Assembly: GCA_903905505.1 (NCBI GenBank)
Contig: CAIVGL010000043.1
Span: 1-40,831 of the forward strand
Length of the DNA stretch: 40,831 bases
From: an uncultured Bacteroidia bacterium
GTDB lineage: Bacteria; Bacteroidota; Bacteroidia; Bacteroidales; Prolixibacteraceae
Reading direction: 5' to 3'
This document shows positions 25,473 to 34,049 of this stretch, piece after piece. The translations under genes and the position numbers were made by a program. Within the stretch, counting starts at the first letter, position 1, and every line of letters begins with the position of its first letter. The notes under the pieces were generated by a model. The model saw nothing but the letters and a program-made list of their open reading frames with translations, did not search any database and had not been told where the DNA came from.

Positions 25473-27134
25473 ATGAATCCGAAAAAGTGGCTTGGAATTG
25501 TATCGCTATTCCTTTATGGATTTATAGGTATGGCTCAACATGCGGATGTTCATAGCCTTGTCAATATTCGAATCATTGACGCGAATACAAATCGTATTAC
25601 GCCGGCAATGATCTGTTTAATGAATTTAAAAGACAGTTCCATACATACGGCACAACTCAAAACTGTTGTTGGATCAACCTCTAAAATCTTGGATTTTTAT
25701 GCCGGAATAGAATTTAATAAGGATCGAAATTGGACGGGTCCGATACGTAAAATGAATGGCTCAGGGACAAATAGTGATCGAAGCACGGTTTATGGCACAT
25801 TGGCTTCGCTCCCCTATTGGAGCGATCCGGTCATGTATCAGGTGTCAGGTGATTTTGATGTTGATTTGGAGCCAGGGAACTATCATATCAGTATCGAACA
25901 TGGGAATGAATATATCCCAATAAGCGAAGATTTTGTCGTCACGGGCAAAGATCCGAAGGTGGTAAAATCGTATGTTCTAAAACGTTGGATTAATCTTCCT
26001 CAGCTGGGTTGGTATTCTGGCGATGTTCATGTCCATCACCCGACAACCAAGCCTGAGTTTAAAGATTTTTTACTTGAATATGCCACTGCTGAAGATGTTC
26101 ATATGGCTAATATTCTTGAGATGGGTCACCATTCTGATGCCAATAACGATTTCAAGCAGGAGGGATTTGATGAGCAATTTAGAATCTGCCGAGGAAATAT
26201 TTGCTTAGCCTCTGGTCAGGAAGGGCCTCGGAGTGAATTTGGACATATCATCGGACTCAATATCAATCAATTTGTAAGAGAGCCTGATCCTGGGTATAAC
26301 TATTACGATCTTGTGTTTAAGAAGCTTCATCAAGAACCTGGTGCCCTGGTAGGTTTTGCCCATTTTTCTTGGAATGGTTGTAGCCTTCCACGCGGTTTTC
26401 CTTGGTATGTCACAACTGGAGAGATTGATTTTGTGGAGTTACTCCAGTTTTCAAAAATAAATACACTCGATTATTACGACTATCTCGATCTTGGCTTTAG
26501 ATTAACTGCTGCCGCAGGAAGTGATATCCCTTGGGGCTCAACGATGGGAGAGGTCCGCACATTTGTCTATACCGGAAACGAATTTTCCGCAAATAAGTGG
26601 TTCGAAGGACTAAAAGCTGGTCACTCATTTGTATCGAATGGTCCAGCACTTTTATTAGATGCTGATGGTCAGCTTCCGGGATCTGAAGTGCTAAAACTTA
26701 ACGGTTCATCAACGGCCCTTTCTGTTAAGGCCGTGTCTAACCCATCCATTGGTGTGATCAGCAAGATTGCGATTTACAACAGTGATGGAGTGGTTGCAGA
26801 ACAGGTAAACACAGGAAAACAAGACTCAATAGTTTTGAATATTAACCATGTTGTTTCGCATAGTCAATGGCTTGCTGCAGCTGTGTTTTGCGAAAATAGT
26901 GCTGTCGCTCATACTACGCCAATCTATTTTATTGTCGATAATCAACCTACCTGGAACTACAAAAGGGCTCCATCGATTATTTTAAAACAAGAAGCTGCAA
27001 TAAATAAAACGGAACAAGAAGAGAAGGTTAAGCCAAATCCGGACAAAGGGATCTTAACACGGTTAGCCAATGCCCGCGAATTTTATAAGAATCTGCTGGA
27101 GCATATCCAACATCCGGCGATCTCCGGCAATTAA
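25473..27134 (+). CDS. Secreted CehA/McbA family metallohydrolase (PHP domain)
   Basis: A 553-residue exported protein with a signal peptide (MNPKKWLGIVSLFLYGFIGMAQ), a beta-sandwich part at residues 25-170, and a PHP-type metal hydrolase core: GDVHVHH (H186, H188), LEMGHHSD (H219, H220), SGQE (E250), FGHIIG (H258), GFAHFSW (H297) and AGSDIPWG (D351). These are the metal ligands of the CehA/McbA group, named for carbaryl hydrolases but mostly of unknown natural substrate; phosphoester or ester cleavage is typical for PHP enzymes. The C-terminus (500-553) is charged and helical. It converges with the BNR-repeat gene. Confidence 0.85.
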   Translation: MNPKKWLGIVSLFLYGFIGMAQHADVHSLVNIRIIDANTNRITPAMICLMNLKDSSIHTAQLKTVVGSTSKILDFYAGIEFNKDRNWTGPIRKMNGSGTNSDRSTVYGTLASLPYWSDPVMYQVSGDFDVDLEPGNYHISIEHGNEYIPISEDFVVTGKDPKVVKSYVLKRWINLPQLGWYSGDVHVHHPTTKPEFKDFLLEYATAEDVHMANILEMGHHSDANNDFKQEGFDEQFRICRGNICLASGQEGPRSEFGHIIGLNINQFVREPDPGYNYYDLVFKKLHQEPGALVGFAHFSWNGCSLPRGFPWYVTTGEIDFVELLQFSKINTLDYYDYLDLGFRLTAAAGSDIPWGSTMGEVRTFVYTGNEFSANKWFEGLKAGHSFVSNGPALLLDADGQLPGSEVLKLNGSSTALSVKAVSNPSIGVISKIAIYNSDGVVAEQVNTGKQDSIVLNINHVVSHSQWLAAAVFCENSAVAHTTPIYFIVDNQPTWNYKRAPSIILKQEAAINKTEQEEKVKPNPDKGILTRLANAREFYKNLLEHIQHPAISGN

Positions 27135-27160
27135 GTTTTAAATAACTTTGACTACTTGTG

Positions 27161-28168
27161 CTAAAGATCTTTTAACGCATACATAGTTCTCAAGATAAAC
27201 CCTTTGTTGGTCCCTCCTAAAATCACGACTGAGTCTTTTTTCTCTATCCGAATCACATGGTCGAGCCAATCTTTAGACTGACCTGTGGGAACGATCCCTT
27301 CATCAATCCAGCTATTCCCATTGTTGTGTGAACTATAAACATGCTGACTATCGGTGTAGGTCGAATAGAGGATGGTTCCATTACCGACATAAACAAAATC
27401 GTCGGCAGCTCCCCCAGGCTTAGCTAAAAAGTCGAATGTCTTAGAGCGGGCGTTGCCCACATAAATATTTCCGGCCGCAGTTCCTTGCAGATAGTTGTTT
27501 CCTCCCAGCGATTCGGTTGCATATAATGGTGACTTGTCAGCCTCTGCTAATCTCTCCCAGTTTAGCCCATCGTCTTTACTGCGAAATACACTCCCTTCCC
27601 ATCCATTAACAATGATCTGTCTCTTGAGGAGGGTAAAGCGATAGAGCCCTTTTGAGGTAAAGGACTTAAGTTTTAAAAAGGAAAGTCCCCGGTCGGTGCT
27701 TCGATAAATGGAGCCTCCCGAAGAATTCGCATCACTGACTAAAATAGTACCTCGTTTTGTAATACAGATGCCATATGCCAAGGCATGACCTTCGGTGTTT
27801 ATCCCGGAGGATAATTTCGTGATTCGTTGCCAAGTTCCTCCGTTATCTGTCGATCTGAAAAATTCAGAACTTTCGTTTAAGGCGTAACATATTCCATCTC
27901 CTGTCGACTGAAGGCATGTAATCCCAGATCGCTTTTCTGCAGATTCAAGCATAGAGACTTGCTTCCAATTAAGACCATAGTCCTCACTTTTAAATATTCG
28001 AGCTGGTGTTGTATTCCGCGTTCCGACTAAAACCACCCCATGACCTAAATCTGCCATTGCATCAATTCGGCTTTTGGACATAAGCTCAATAACCTTCCAC
28101 GGAATTGCCGTTTGCGCAGCAGTGTGCGCGAAAAACAGGACGGCTAGTATACTCAATTTAATTTTCAT
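27161..28168 (-). CDS. Secreted BNR/Asp-box beta-propeller protein
   Basis: A 335-residue exported protein (MKIKLSILAVLFFAHTAAQ) with five Asp-box turns S-x-D/N-x-G-x-x-W/F: SEDYGLNW, STDNGGTW, STDRGLSF, SKDDGLNW and SHNNGNSW. These mark successive blades of a sialidase/YCF48-like propeller. No sialidase Arg triad is evident, so it is more likely a binding or structural propeller than a sialidase. The start lies in a 195-base divergent region shared with the serine hydrolase at 28364. Confidence 0.8.
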   Translation of the reverse strand: MKIKLSILAVLFFAHTAAQTAIPWKVIELMSKSRIDAMADLGHGVVLVGTRNTTPARIFKSEDYGLNWKQVSMLESAEKRSGITCLQSTGDGICYALNESSEFFRSTDNGGTWQRITKLSSGINTEGHALAYGICITKRGTILVSDANSSGGSIYRSTDRGLSFLKLKSFTSKGLYRFTLLKRQIIVNGWEGSVFRSKDDGLNWERLAEADKSPLYATESLGGNNYLQGTAAGNIYVGNARSKTFDFLAKPGGAADDFVYVGNGTILYSTYTDSQHVYSSHNNGNSWIDEGIVPTGQSKDWLDHVIRIEKKDSVVILGGTNKGFILRTMYALKDL

Positions 28169-28284
28169 GCAGGGATGAGGGCTTGATCGTTAGTTAGGTA
28201 AAAGTAATCATATAAGTTAAATTGTTAGTTGGACTTAACAATTTTTTGTCAGATTAAAATGTCCATCTTACAATCTCAAGTGAA

Positions 28285-28315
28285 ATTGAATTGGTCAATA
28301 ATTTTATTATTTTTG
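28285..28315 (+). promoter_or_regulatory. Promoter candidate for the serine hydrolase
   Basis: ATTG (28285-28288), 19-base spacer, TATTTTTG (28308-28315): perfect -7 box and one mismatch at -33. Leader of about 40 nt. Confidence 0.5.
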
Positions 28316-28363
28316 AATTATCCTACCTACGATTAGTTCTCACTAACTAGCATTTACCTTACT

Positions 28364-29506
28364 ATGCTTCGACCAATTATTTTTAGTGCCTTACTGTGCC
28401 TCTCTGTGTTGTCTCAAGGTCAGAATCTGGCGAAACAAATCAAGCCTCTTTCGTATTTCCAGCCTCGAATTGACAAGGGCGAAATAGCAGGCGTAGTGAC
28501 TTTGTTGGCGACCAAAGATCGTATCTTAAGTCTTGAAGCTTCGGGCTATTCCAACCTAGAACAAAAAGTTCCGATGAAAACCGATGATCTATTTTGGATT
28601 GCCTCGCAGACAAAACCGATGGCTGCATTAGCTTTTATGATGCTTTTGGAGGAGCAGAAGATCTCGCTCGACGACACCCTTTACAAGTATATTAAAAACT
28701 TTAAAAACCAGAAGGTCGAAGTGGTGATTGATGAACACACTTCAGTGCTTCGGAATCCAAAACGGCCAATTACTTTTCGTGATCTTCTAAACCATACCAG
28801 CGGTCTCCCCTCTGAGCCACCTGTGCAAAAAGGACCTTATGATCGAATTATTCTAGAGGATATAATGCCAGGATATGCCTATACTCATTTAGTCAATGAT
28901 CCAGGGGTAAAGCAAATCTATAGCACGATGGGAATAAATACTATCGGCAGAATGATAGAGGTCTTAAGTGGCTCACGATTTGATGAGTTTATGCAAAAGC
29001 GACTCTTTGATCCACTCGGGATGAAAAACACCACCTTCTATCCTTCAGAAGAACAAGAGGCGCGAATTGCCACGAGTTATATTATGGACAAGTCGGTCCT
29101 TAAGCCAGCCCCTTTGGGATTTACAAAACCTTTATCCGACAAGCATCGAGTGGCCCAACCGTATGGTGGTCTTTTCTCAACAGCGTCTGATATCGCTCGG
29201 TTTTGCCAGATGTGCCTCAATGGAGGTGAATTGGATGGACACCGATATATCTTACAAAGTACACTCGATAGCATGCTAGTCAAACGATCTGCAGTCTCTC
29301 CGTTTGGGGTGGGATTTTTAATTTATAAGAATGGCACCTATGGTCATAGTGGCGCATTTAATACCGATATGTCCATTTTTACTCGATCTAATCTGATCTC
29401 GGTGACCCTCGTTCAGATGCCCGGACTTATGGAATGCCGGGGTTATGTGCGTGATGCTATCTGGGCTTTGGAGGATAAGAACCTTGCTAAATCAACTAAA
29501 AAATAA
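28364..29506 (+). CDS. Secreted serine hydrolase, beta-lactamase class C/EstB-like
   Basis: A 380-residue exported protein (MLRPIIFSALLCLSVLSQGQ). The penicillin-binding-fold catalytic motifs are present: S81-Q-T-K84 in IASQTKPM, Y186 in YSTMGIN (the Y-x-N-like site), and HSG near 327 in YGHSGAF. HTSGLP, typical of the Beta-lactamase (PF00144) family, is also present. Most such proteins are esterases or peptidases, not drug-resistance enzymes, and the neighbours favour an esterase role. The GH-like gene follows after 24 bases and is probably in the same operon. Confidence 0.88.
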   Translation: MLRPIIFSALLCLSVLSQGQNLAKQIKPLSYFQPRIDKGEIAGVVTLLATKDRILSLEASGYSNLEQKVPMKTDDLFWIASQTKPMAALAFMMLLEEQKISLDDTLYKYIKNFKNQKVEVVIDEHTSVLRNPKRPITFRDLLNHTSGLPSEPPVQKGPYDRIILEDIMPGYAYTHLVNDPGVKQIYSTMGINTIGRMIEVLSGSRFDEFMQKRLFDPLGMKNTTFYPSEEQEARIATSYIMDKSVLKPAPLGFTKPLSDKHRVAQPYGGLFSTASDIARFCQMCLNGGELDGHRYILQSTLDSMLVKRSAVSPFGVGFLIYKNGTYGHSGAFNTDMSIFTRSNLISVTLVQMPGLMECRGYVRDAIWALEDKNLAKSTKK

Positions 29507-29530
29507 GTCGAATCTTTTTGTGTTAATTCA

Positions 29531-30973
29531 ATGAAAAACAAATTATTATTTTCTCTCTTATTGAGTTTTGTACTATTTTCTGCGGTTACTTTTGGACAGC
29601 AATTAAAATTCGCTAAAGATGGTATGGCCATCCTAAAGGGCAAGCGAACGTTTATGATCGGGCTCTACGAGACTCCTGAGAATGATCGCATATTAAAGCA
29701 GGTTTCCGAAGCCGGCTTTACCATTGTGGCCGTACCTTTTAAGGATTCTGTAGCCACGAAAATGGAGCTTGATAAGTTGTCATCGGCTGGCTTAGGCGCT
29801 TGGATTAGTGGTCCTTTTGACCTGAGCCTGAATGCAGAGAAGGGGAAAAATAAGCTGATGACGATGGTCCGAAATTTTGGATCTCATTCGGCCTTGCTTG
29901 CCTGGGAAGTGCCCGATGAAGCACTCTGGAATGTCTATACCAAAGCCTACGATTACCGAACTGGAAAAGAGATTAAGCTTTTTGAGGAGGCCATAAAGAC
30001 AGTGAAAGACTCCGATAAGCGAAAGGCTTTTGAAGCGAAAGTAAAAGAGATAAGTGCTGCCTATACTGAAGCCGATATAGCCAGAGGTCAAGAGGCTGCT
30101 GATGCCCTTTGGCTTGAACTAGGAAAGAAGATCCAAGCTGAGGATTTTAGTCTCATTGCAGCCCCACAGAGAAGCATCGAGGTAGCCAATGGGATCAAGA
30201 GCGGTTACGACTATGTCAAATCGATCGACCCCTTCCATCATCCCGTATTTATGAACCATGCTCCCCGCAATCAGATTGCTAAACTTGCCTTATACAACAG
30301 AGCAGCCGACATTGTGGGCTGCGATATCTACCCATTCCCTGAATATAAAACCGAACACTCCGACCTTGTTGATCATTCGCTGGCTAGCGTTGGAGGTTAC
30401 ACGCAACGGATGCGACAATCTGCACCTGGAAAACCGGTCTGGATGGTGTTGCAAGGGTTTGGTTGGGGTGACTATTTCATGTCTGTTGCAAACATAGACA
30501 AGCGGGAAGAGTTGCCGCCACCTGCATTGTCTCAAACTCGGTTTATGGCTTTCGATGCCATCGTGAATGGTGCTCGTGGAGTAAACTATTGGGGAACCTA
30601 CATTGCAGATAAGGAGACTAAGATATGGAAAGATATACTTGCAATCGCCCATGAGCTAAAAGAGTTACAGCCTGTTTTAAGTGCTCTGGATGCAAAAATT
30701 AAGCCCGAAATTACGCTGGAGGAGTCCTTTAATTCGTTTGATCAGTCGATTAAGGTCCTGCCAAAACAAATGGGTAAAGAGATCTGGTTTATTGTTGTGA
30801 ATGAAAATCGGAATAAAAACACCGTCGTTTATAACCTAAACAAGCTAAATCGGTTGAATGGATTGGTTTATCAAGAGCAACTTACGGGCAAGAAGGTGAC
30901 CGTTGAAAATGGATCTCTCCGATTCCCAATTGGGGGTTATGGAGTCCATATCTTAAAACCTATTGGTCAATAA
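29531..30973 (+). CDS. Secreted TIM-barrel glycoside hydrolase-like protein
   Basis: A 480-residue exported protein (MKNKLLFSLLLSFVLFSAVTFG). KGKRTFMIGLYETP and the strand order up to WGTYIAD near 354 resemble a GH clan A barrel. LLAWEVPDE (122-130) sits where the acid/base Glu after strand 4 is expected. At strand 7, KPVWMVLQGF (301-310) has Q308 where the nucleophile Glu usually stands, so a retaining mechanism may be absent or use another residue. Residues 140-205 form a long charged helical, possibly coiled-coil insertion. The last 90 residues look like a small beta domain. I cannot assign a GH family. It is 24 bases downstream of the serine hydrolase gene. Confidence 0.65.
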   Translation: MKNKLLFSLLLSFVLFSAVTFGQQLKFAKDGMAILKGKRTFMIGLYETPENDRILKQVSEAGFTIVAVPFKDSVATKMELDKLSSAGLGAWISGPFDLSLNAEKGKNKLMTMVRNFGSHSALLAWEVPDEALWNVYTKAYDYRTGKEIKLFEEAIKTVKDSDKRKAFEAKVKEISAAYTEADIARGQEAADALWLELGKKIQAEDFSLIAAPQRSIEVANGIKSGYDYVKSIDPFHHPVFMNHAPRNQIAKLALYNRAADIVGCDIYPFPEYKTEHSDLVDHSLASVGGYTQRMRQSAPGKPVWMVLQGFGWGDYFMSVANIDKREELPPPALSQTRFMAFDAIVNGARGVNYWGTYIADKETKIWKDILAIAHELKELQPVLSALDAKIKPEITLEESFNSFDQSIKVLPKQMGKEIWFIVVNENRNKNTVVYNLNKLNRLNGLVYQEQLTGKKVTVENGSLRFPIGGYGVHILKPIGQ

Positions 30974-30976
30974 CAG

Positions 30977-31390
30977 TTAGATGAGCTCTTTAAAGCCAGG
31001 AATGTCATATAGCTTAACTGGCCGACCTCCTTTTAAGCCAACACCTGTGATTTTGCCATGGGCCACAAGCTTATTCGCCGGAAGGATGAAAATATCCTCT
31101 TCAAAGATTAAGCGCAATAACCCCTCCTTTAGAATGTTCAACCGGACGACAAATCGATCACCGCTTTTCAGCGAAAGACGATAGTCGACCTCAATCCTTG
31201 AAACGACTAAATCGATCCCTTCCAGATGTAACTGGGCAAAATCGATGTTCGCGCCAATTAGAAAGGTATGACGGGTATGCTCGAAATAATTTAAGTAAAC
31301 CGAGTTGTTCACAATGCCTTGCAAGTCGCACTCGTAGTCGCGCACCGTAAATTCAAGCTCGTACTGATAGGTTTCAGTGGCGTTATCCAT
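30977..31390 (-). CDS. Hotdog acyl-CoA thioesterase, YbgC/FadM type
   Basis: A 137-residue cytoplasmic protein. VRDYECDLQGIVNNSVYLNYFEHTRH is the 4-hydroxybenzoyl-CoA thioesterase/YbgC signature with the catalytic Asp (D20 region) and the VNN-YL-YFE helix; YRLSLKSGDRFVV follows. It would hydrolyse short or aryl acyl-CoA thioesters. It is the second gene after the beta-mannosidase on the minus strand only in position: the mannosidase stop lies upstream by 8 bases of this gene's start, reading from the other gene's end, so the two abut tail to head as 33789 to 31399 and then 31390 to 30977, probably one operon. Confidence 0.85.
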   Translation of the reverse strand: MDNATETYQYELEFTVRDYECDLQGIVNNSVYLNYFEHTRHTFLIGANIDFAQLHLEGIDLVVSRIEVDYRLSLKSGDRFVVRLNILKEGLLRLIFEEDIFILPANKLVAHGKITGVGLKGGRPVKLYDIPGFKELI

Positions 31391-31398
31391 TTTTAGAT

Positions 31399-33789
31399 TT
31401 AATTGAGATTCTTTGTGTCTGCAAGGTTAAGCTTTTTACTCCAGTTTTGATAATCACTGAGTTTAAAGGGTGCTTTGCCGCATAAATAGTGGTTGGTGAA
31501 CTTCTTCCCCTCAATGGTATAATCAATCAGCCACATCGCCTGCTTCTCCGTTGCTGGAAGTCCGCCGATCGTCACTTTCCCATTGATGGGGATTGTAAAG
31601 TCAGTGGTTAGTAGTATAGCTCCAGAGTCGGCATCTTTAACAATTGCCGATCCATGTTTTTCAGTTCGTGTATCGTTCACAGCCACAATAGGATGTTTGC
31701 CCTCTTGCGCATCTCCAATCATCACACAAGCATCGGGCTGTACTTTTTTGATGTAGAAATAAGCTAGTTTTTTACTGTTGTAGAAATCGACAACGGCATC
31801 GGAGATGATGGGCCAGCCATCGCGTAAGTTCCACCAGATAATTCCAGTCTTACGAAACTTCTCCATCCGCCAGAGTTCAATAAAATATTTCATCGCTTCG
31901 GCCTGCACCACTTGTGAGGCAAAAATAAACTGATCAAGATCTGCAGTGGACTCTCCGAATACCGCTTTTACCTGTTTGCGCATCAGTTCATTGCGGGTGC
32001 TGGTAAAGGTTGACTCTGGATGTGCCCGGACCGCTTTCGTCTGCCACTGATCGTTCCAGTCCCCCTCTTTATTCCAGGGATAGACAAATGCAGAATCGAA
32101 CATTTTCTCCAAACTGCTTCTATTTGGACATCCATGATACCCGATCTCGCTCACAAAATGAGCGATCGAGGAGGTGTAAAATCGGTCTTTATAATATCCT
32201 CTTGGTCCCCAGAGATGAACCTCTGGAATTCGTGCTCCAGCAGCGGAGTTTTTAATATATTCATCGCTCGAATAAGGCGAGCTTGGCAGATAGCTTCTGA
32301 TTGGATCAAACTCCCAGATAACCCGAGGTAAGATCTCCCGACTAATGCGATCAATTGCTGGGTCTGGATGCTTTTGAAGCGTCCACTCTAGCGACTGATC
32401 ATTTTCATTGTTTCCAGACCATAAGATCAAGGAGGGATGTTGCCGCAATTTAAGGACCACATTGATTGCCTCTTCGGTTATCCGCTCGGCGAAATCGTTA
32501 TTTTGGGGATAGGTGGTGCATCCCATGGCAAAATCTTGCCAGACTAAGATCCCATTCTGATCGCATAAATCGAAGAAGTCATGATCCTCGTATACATTTC
32601 CACCCCAGCACCGAATCATATTGCAGTTGAGGTCGGTGATCATCGCAAAAACATCATTTAAATGTTGCTTGTCGCGACTGTGCAGTGCATCAAGAGGGAC
32701 CCAATTGGTCCCTTTGATAAAGATCGATTCCCCATTGACTTTAAAAACAAACTCTCCTGGCTTCTCTTTGGTTGTAACTTCGGAATGGACCAGTTCGGCC
32801 GTTCGAATACCAATTTGTTTGACAGCCTCATCCAGAACTTTCTTGTGTCGATCAATTAACTTTAGGGACGCTTGATACAAGGCTGGATCGCCATACCCAC
32901 GAGGCCACCAGAACTCTACATTTTCAAGCGATATCCGTTGTCGAGAGCTCGCCGTATAAACTGGAACCGATTTTTCATAACACAACTTTCCATCCTTGCT
33001 TAATGCTATTTCAAGCGTTAGTCCATCAACCGTTGGATAGTCCGTACTGATGTCATAATCGAGTATGAGTTGAGCTTTGCGATTCGCAACATCAACAGAG
33101 TTCGTCATCCAATAGACTTGCTTCAGGCGAGTAGGCTTGATGAGCTCAAGTTGCACATCGCGCCATAGACCTGCACTAATAAGACGGGGCATGATATCCC
33201 AGCCGTACATGTGTGGTGCTTTTCGAACATTGACGGCTTCTGCACCTAGATCCATGCGTGTGCCAATCACCCCATTGGTAAATTTTGCCCCTTCTGCTAC
33301 TGCTGGATCGATACGGATGGTGAGGGTATTTATTTTTCCTGGTTTTAATAAAGTCGTCACATCAAAGCGATGATTTATGAGCATATTATCTGTTTTCCCA
33401 ATCCATTGATTATTAATCCAGATCGTTCCAAAGCAATCGAGACCTTCGAAATCTAACTCCACCTGTTCACCAGATGCGGTGACTGGAGTCTCAAAAGATT
33501 TAGTGTACCACCATTGGTACGCCTCATATTTGCGTAGATCGTAAACATGATTCCCTAACTCCGGATTTTGAATCACCCCAGCGGAGAGCAGATCTAGCTC
33601 TACATTTCCTGGGACAGCTGCCGAGATTGACGGCCAGTTTTTAGTTTTTAATTCCAAGGGGTTTTTTGGCGCATTTGCATCGGCAAGGCCATAGGAGAGG
33701 GCCCATTTCCCATTAAGAGATATGGGCTGATTTTTTTGGCCATACAGGAGATTTCCGCAAAGAAGAAGCAGTATAAGTATTCTATTCAT
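31399..33789 (-). CDS. GH2 beta-mannosidase, secreted
   Basis: A 796-residue enzyme that releases beta-linked mannose from mannan or N-glycan ends. A signal peptide (MNRILILLLLCGNLLYGQ) is followed by the GH2 sugar-binding domain (SLNGKWALSYG, WWYTKSFETP, LDFEGLDCFGTIWINNQWIG), an immunoglobulin-like domain, and the barrel from about 330. The acid/base Glu is E462 in WSGNNEND and the nucleophile E548 in VSEIGYHG. The GNNE motif and WWPRGYG (295-300) are typical of beta-mannosidases rather than beta-galactosidases. Length is normal. The thioesterase gene follows 8 bases after its stop. Confidence 0.92.
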   Translation of the reverse strand: MNRILILLLLCGNLLYGQKNQPISLNGKWALSYGLADANAPKNPLELKTKNWPSISAAVPGNVELDLLSAGVIQNPELGNHVYDLRKYEAYQWWYTKSFETPVTASGEQVELDFEGLDCFGTIWINNQWIGKTDNMLINHRFDVTTLLKPGKINTLTIRIDPAVAEGAKFTNGVIGTRMDLGAEAVNVRKAPHMYGWDIMPRLISAGLWRDVQLELIKPTRLKQVYWMTNSVDVANRKAQLILDYDISTDYPTVDGLTLEIALSKDGKLCYEKSVPVYTASSRQRISLENVEFWWPRGYGDPALYQASLKLIDRHKKVLDEAVKQIGIRTAELVHSEVTTKEKPGEFVFKVNGESIFIKGTNWVPLDALHSRDKQHLNDVFAMITDLNCNMIRCWGGNVYEDHDFFDLCDQNGILVWQDFAMGCTTYPQNNDFAERITEEAINVVLKLRQHPSLILWSGNNENDQSLEWTLQKHPDPAIDRISREILPRVIWEFDPIRSYLPSSPYSSDEYIKNSAAGARIPEVHLWGPRGYYKDRFYTSSIAHFVSEIGYHGCPNRSSLEKMFDSAFVYPWNKEGDWNDQWQTKAVRAHPESTFTSTRNELMRKQVKAVFGESTADLDQFIFASQVVQAEAMKYFIELWRMEKFRKTGIIWWNLRDGWPIISDAVVDFYNSKKLAYFYIKKVQPDACVMIGDAQEGKHPIVAVNDTRTEKHGSAIVKDADSGAILLTTDFTIPINGKVTIGGLPATEKQAMWLIDYTIEGKKFTNHYLCGKAPFKLSDYQNWSKKLNLADTKNLN

Positions 33790-33851
33790 CGGTTTATTTT
33801 TTTAGCTGCTAATACTGGTTTTTATCAGCAACCTAGTGTCGTTAGTTCCAA

Positions 33852-33859
33852 CAAAGTTA
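33852..33859 (-). promoter_or_regulatory. -7 box upstream of the beta-mannosidase
   Basis: Minus strand TAACTTTG, perfect TAnnTTTG, about 63 bases before the ATG at 33789, in the divergent region shared with the PEP carboxylase gene. No clear -33. Confidence 0.4.
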
Positions 33860-34049
33860 ATTATTCTCTAAAATATGTGTCGAAGTGCACTATTTTATTT
33901 CTCCTTAGCATAAGAATGCCTATTTTTAGGCCATCATAGCTGGTCTGATATAGCAAGATTGAGAACAATTGCTAAATCAAGGTCTTATGCAGATGAAAAG
34001 ACAAGCGTGATGAACATTGATAATAAATTGTCCATAATAATTTTAGCGC

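Noticed and set aside
32010..32331. Open frames of 81 and 103 codons inside the beta-mannosidase
   Set aside because: Shadows on the opposite strand of a well-supported GH2 gene.
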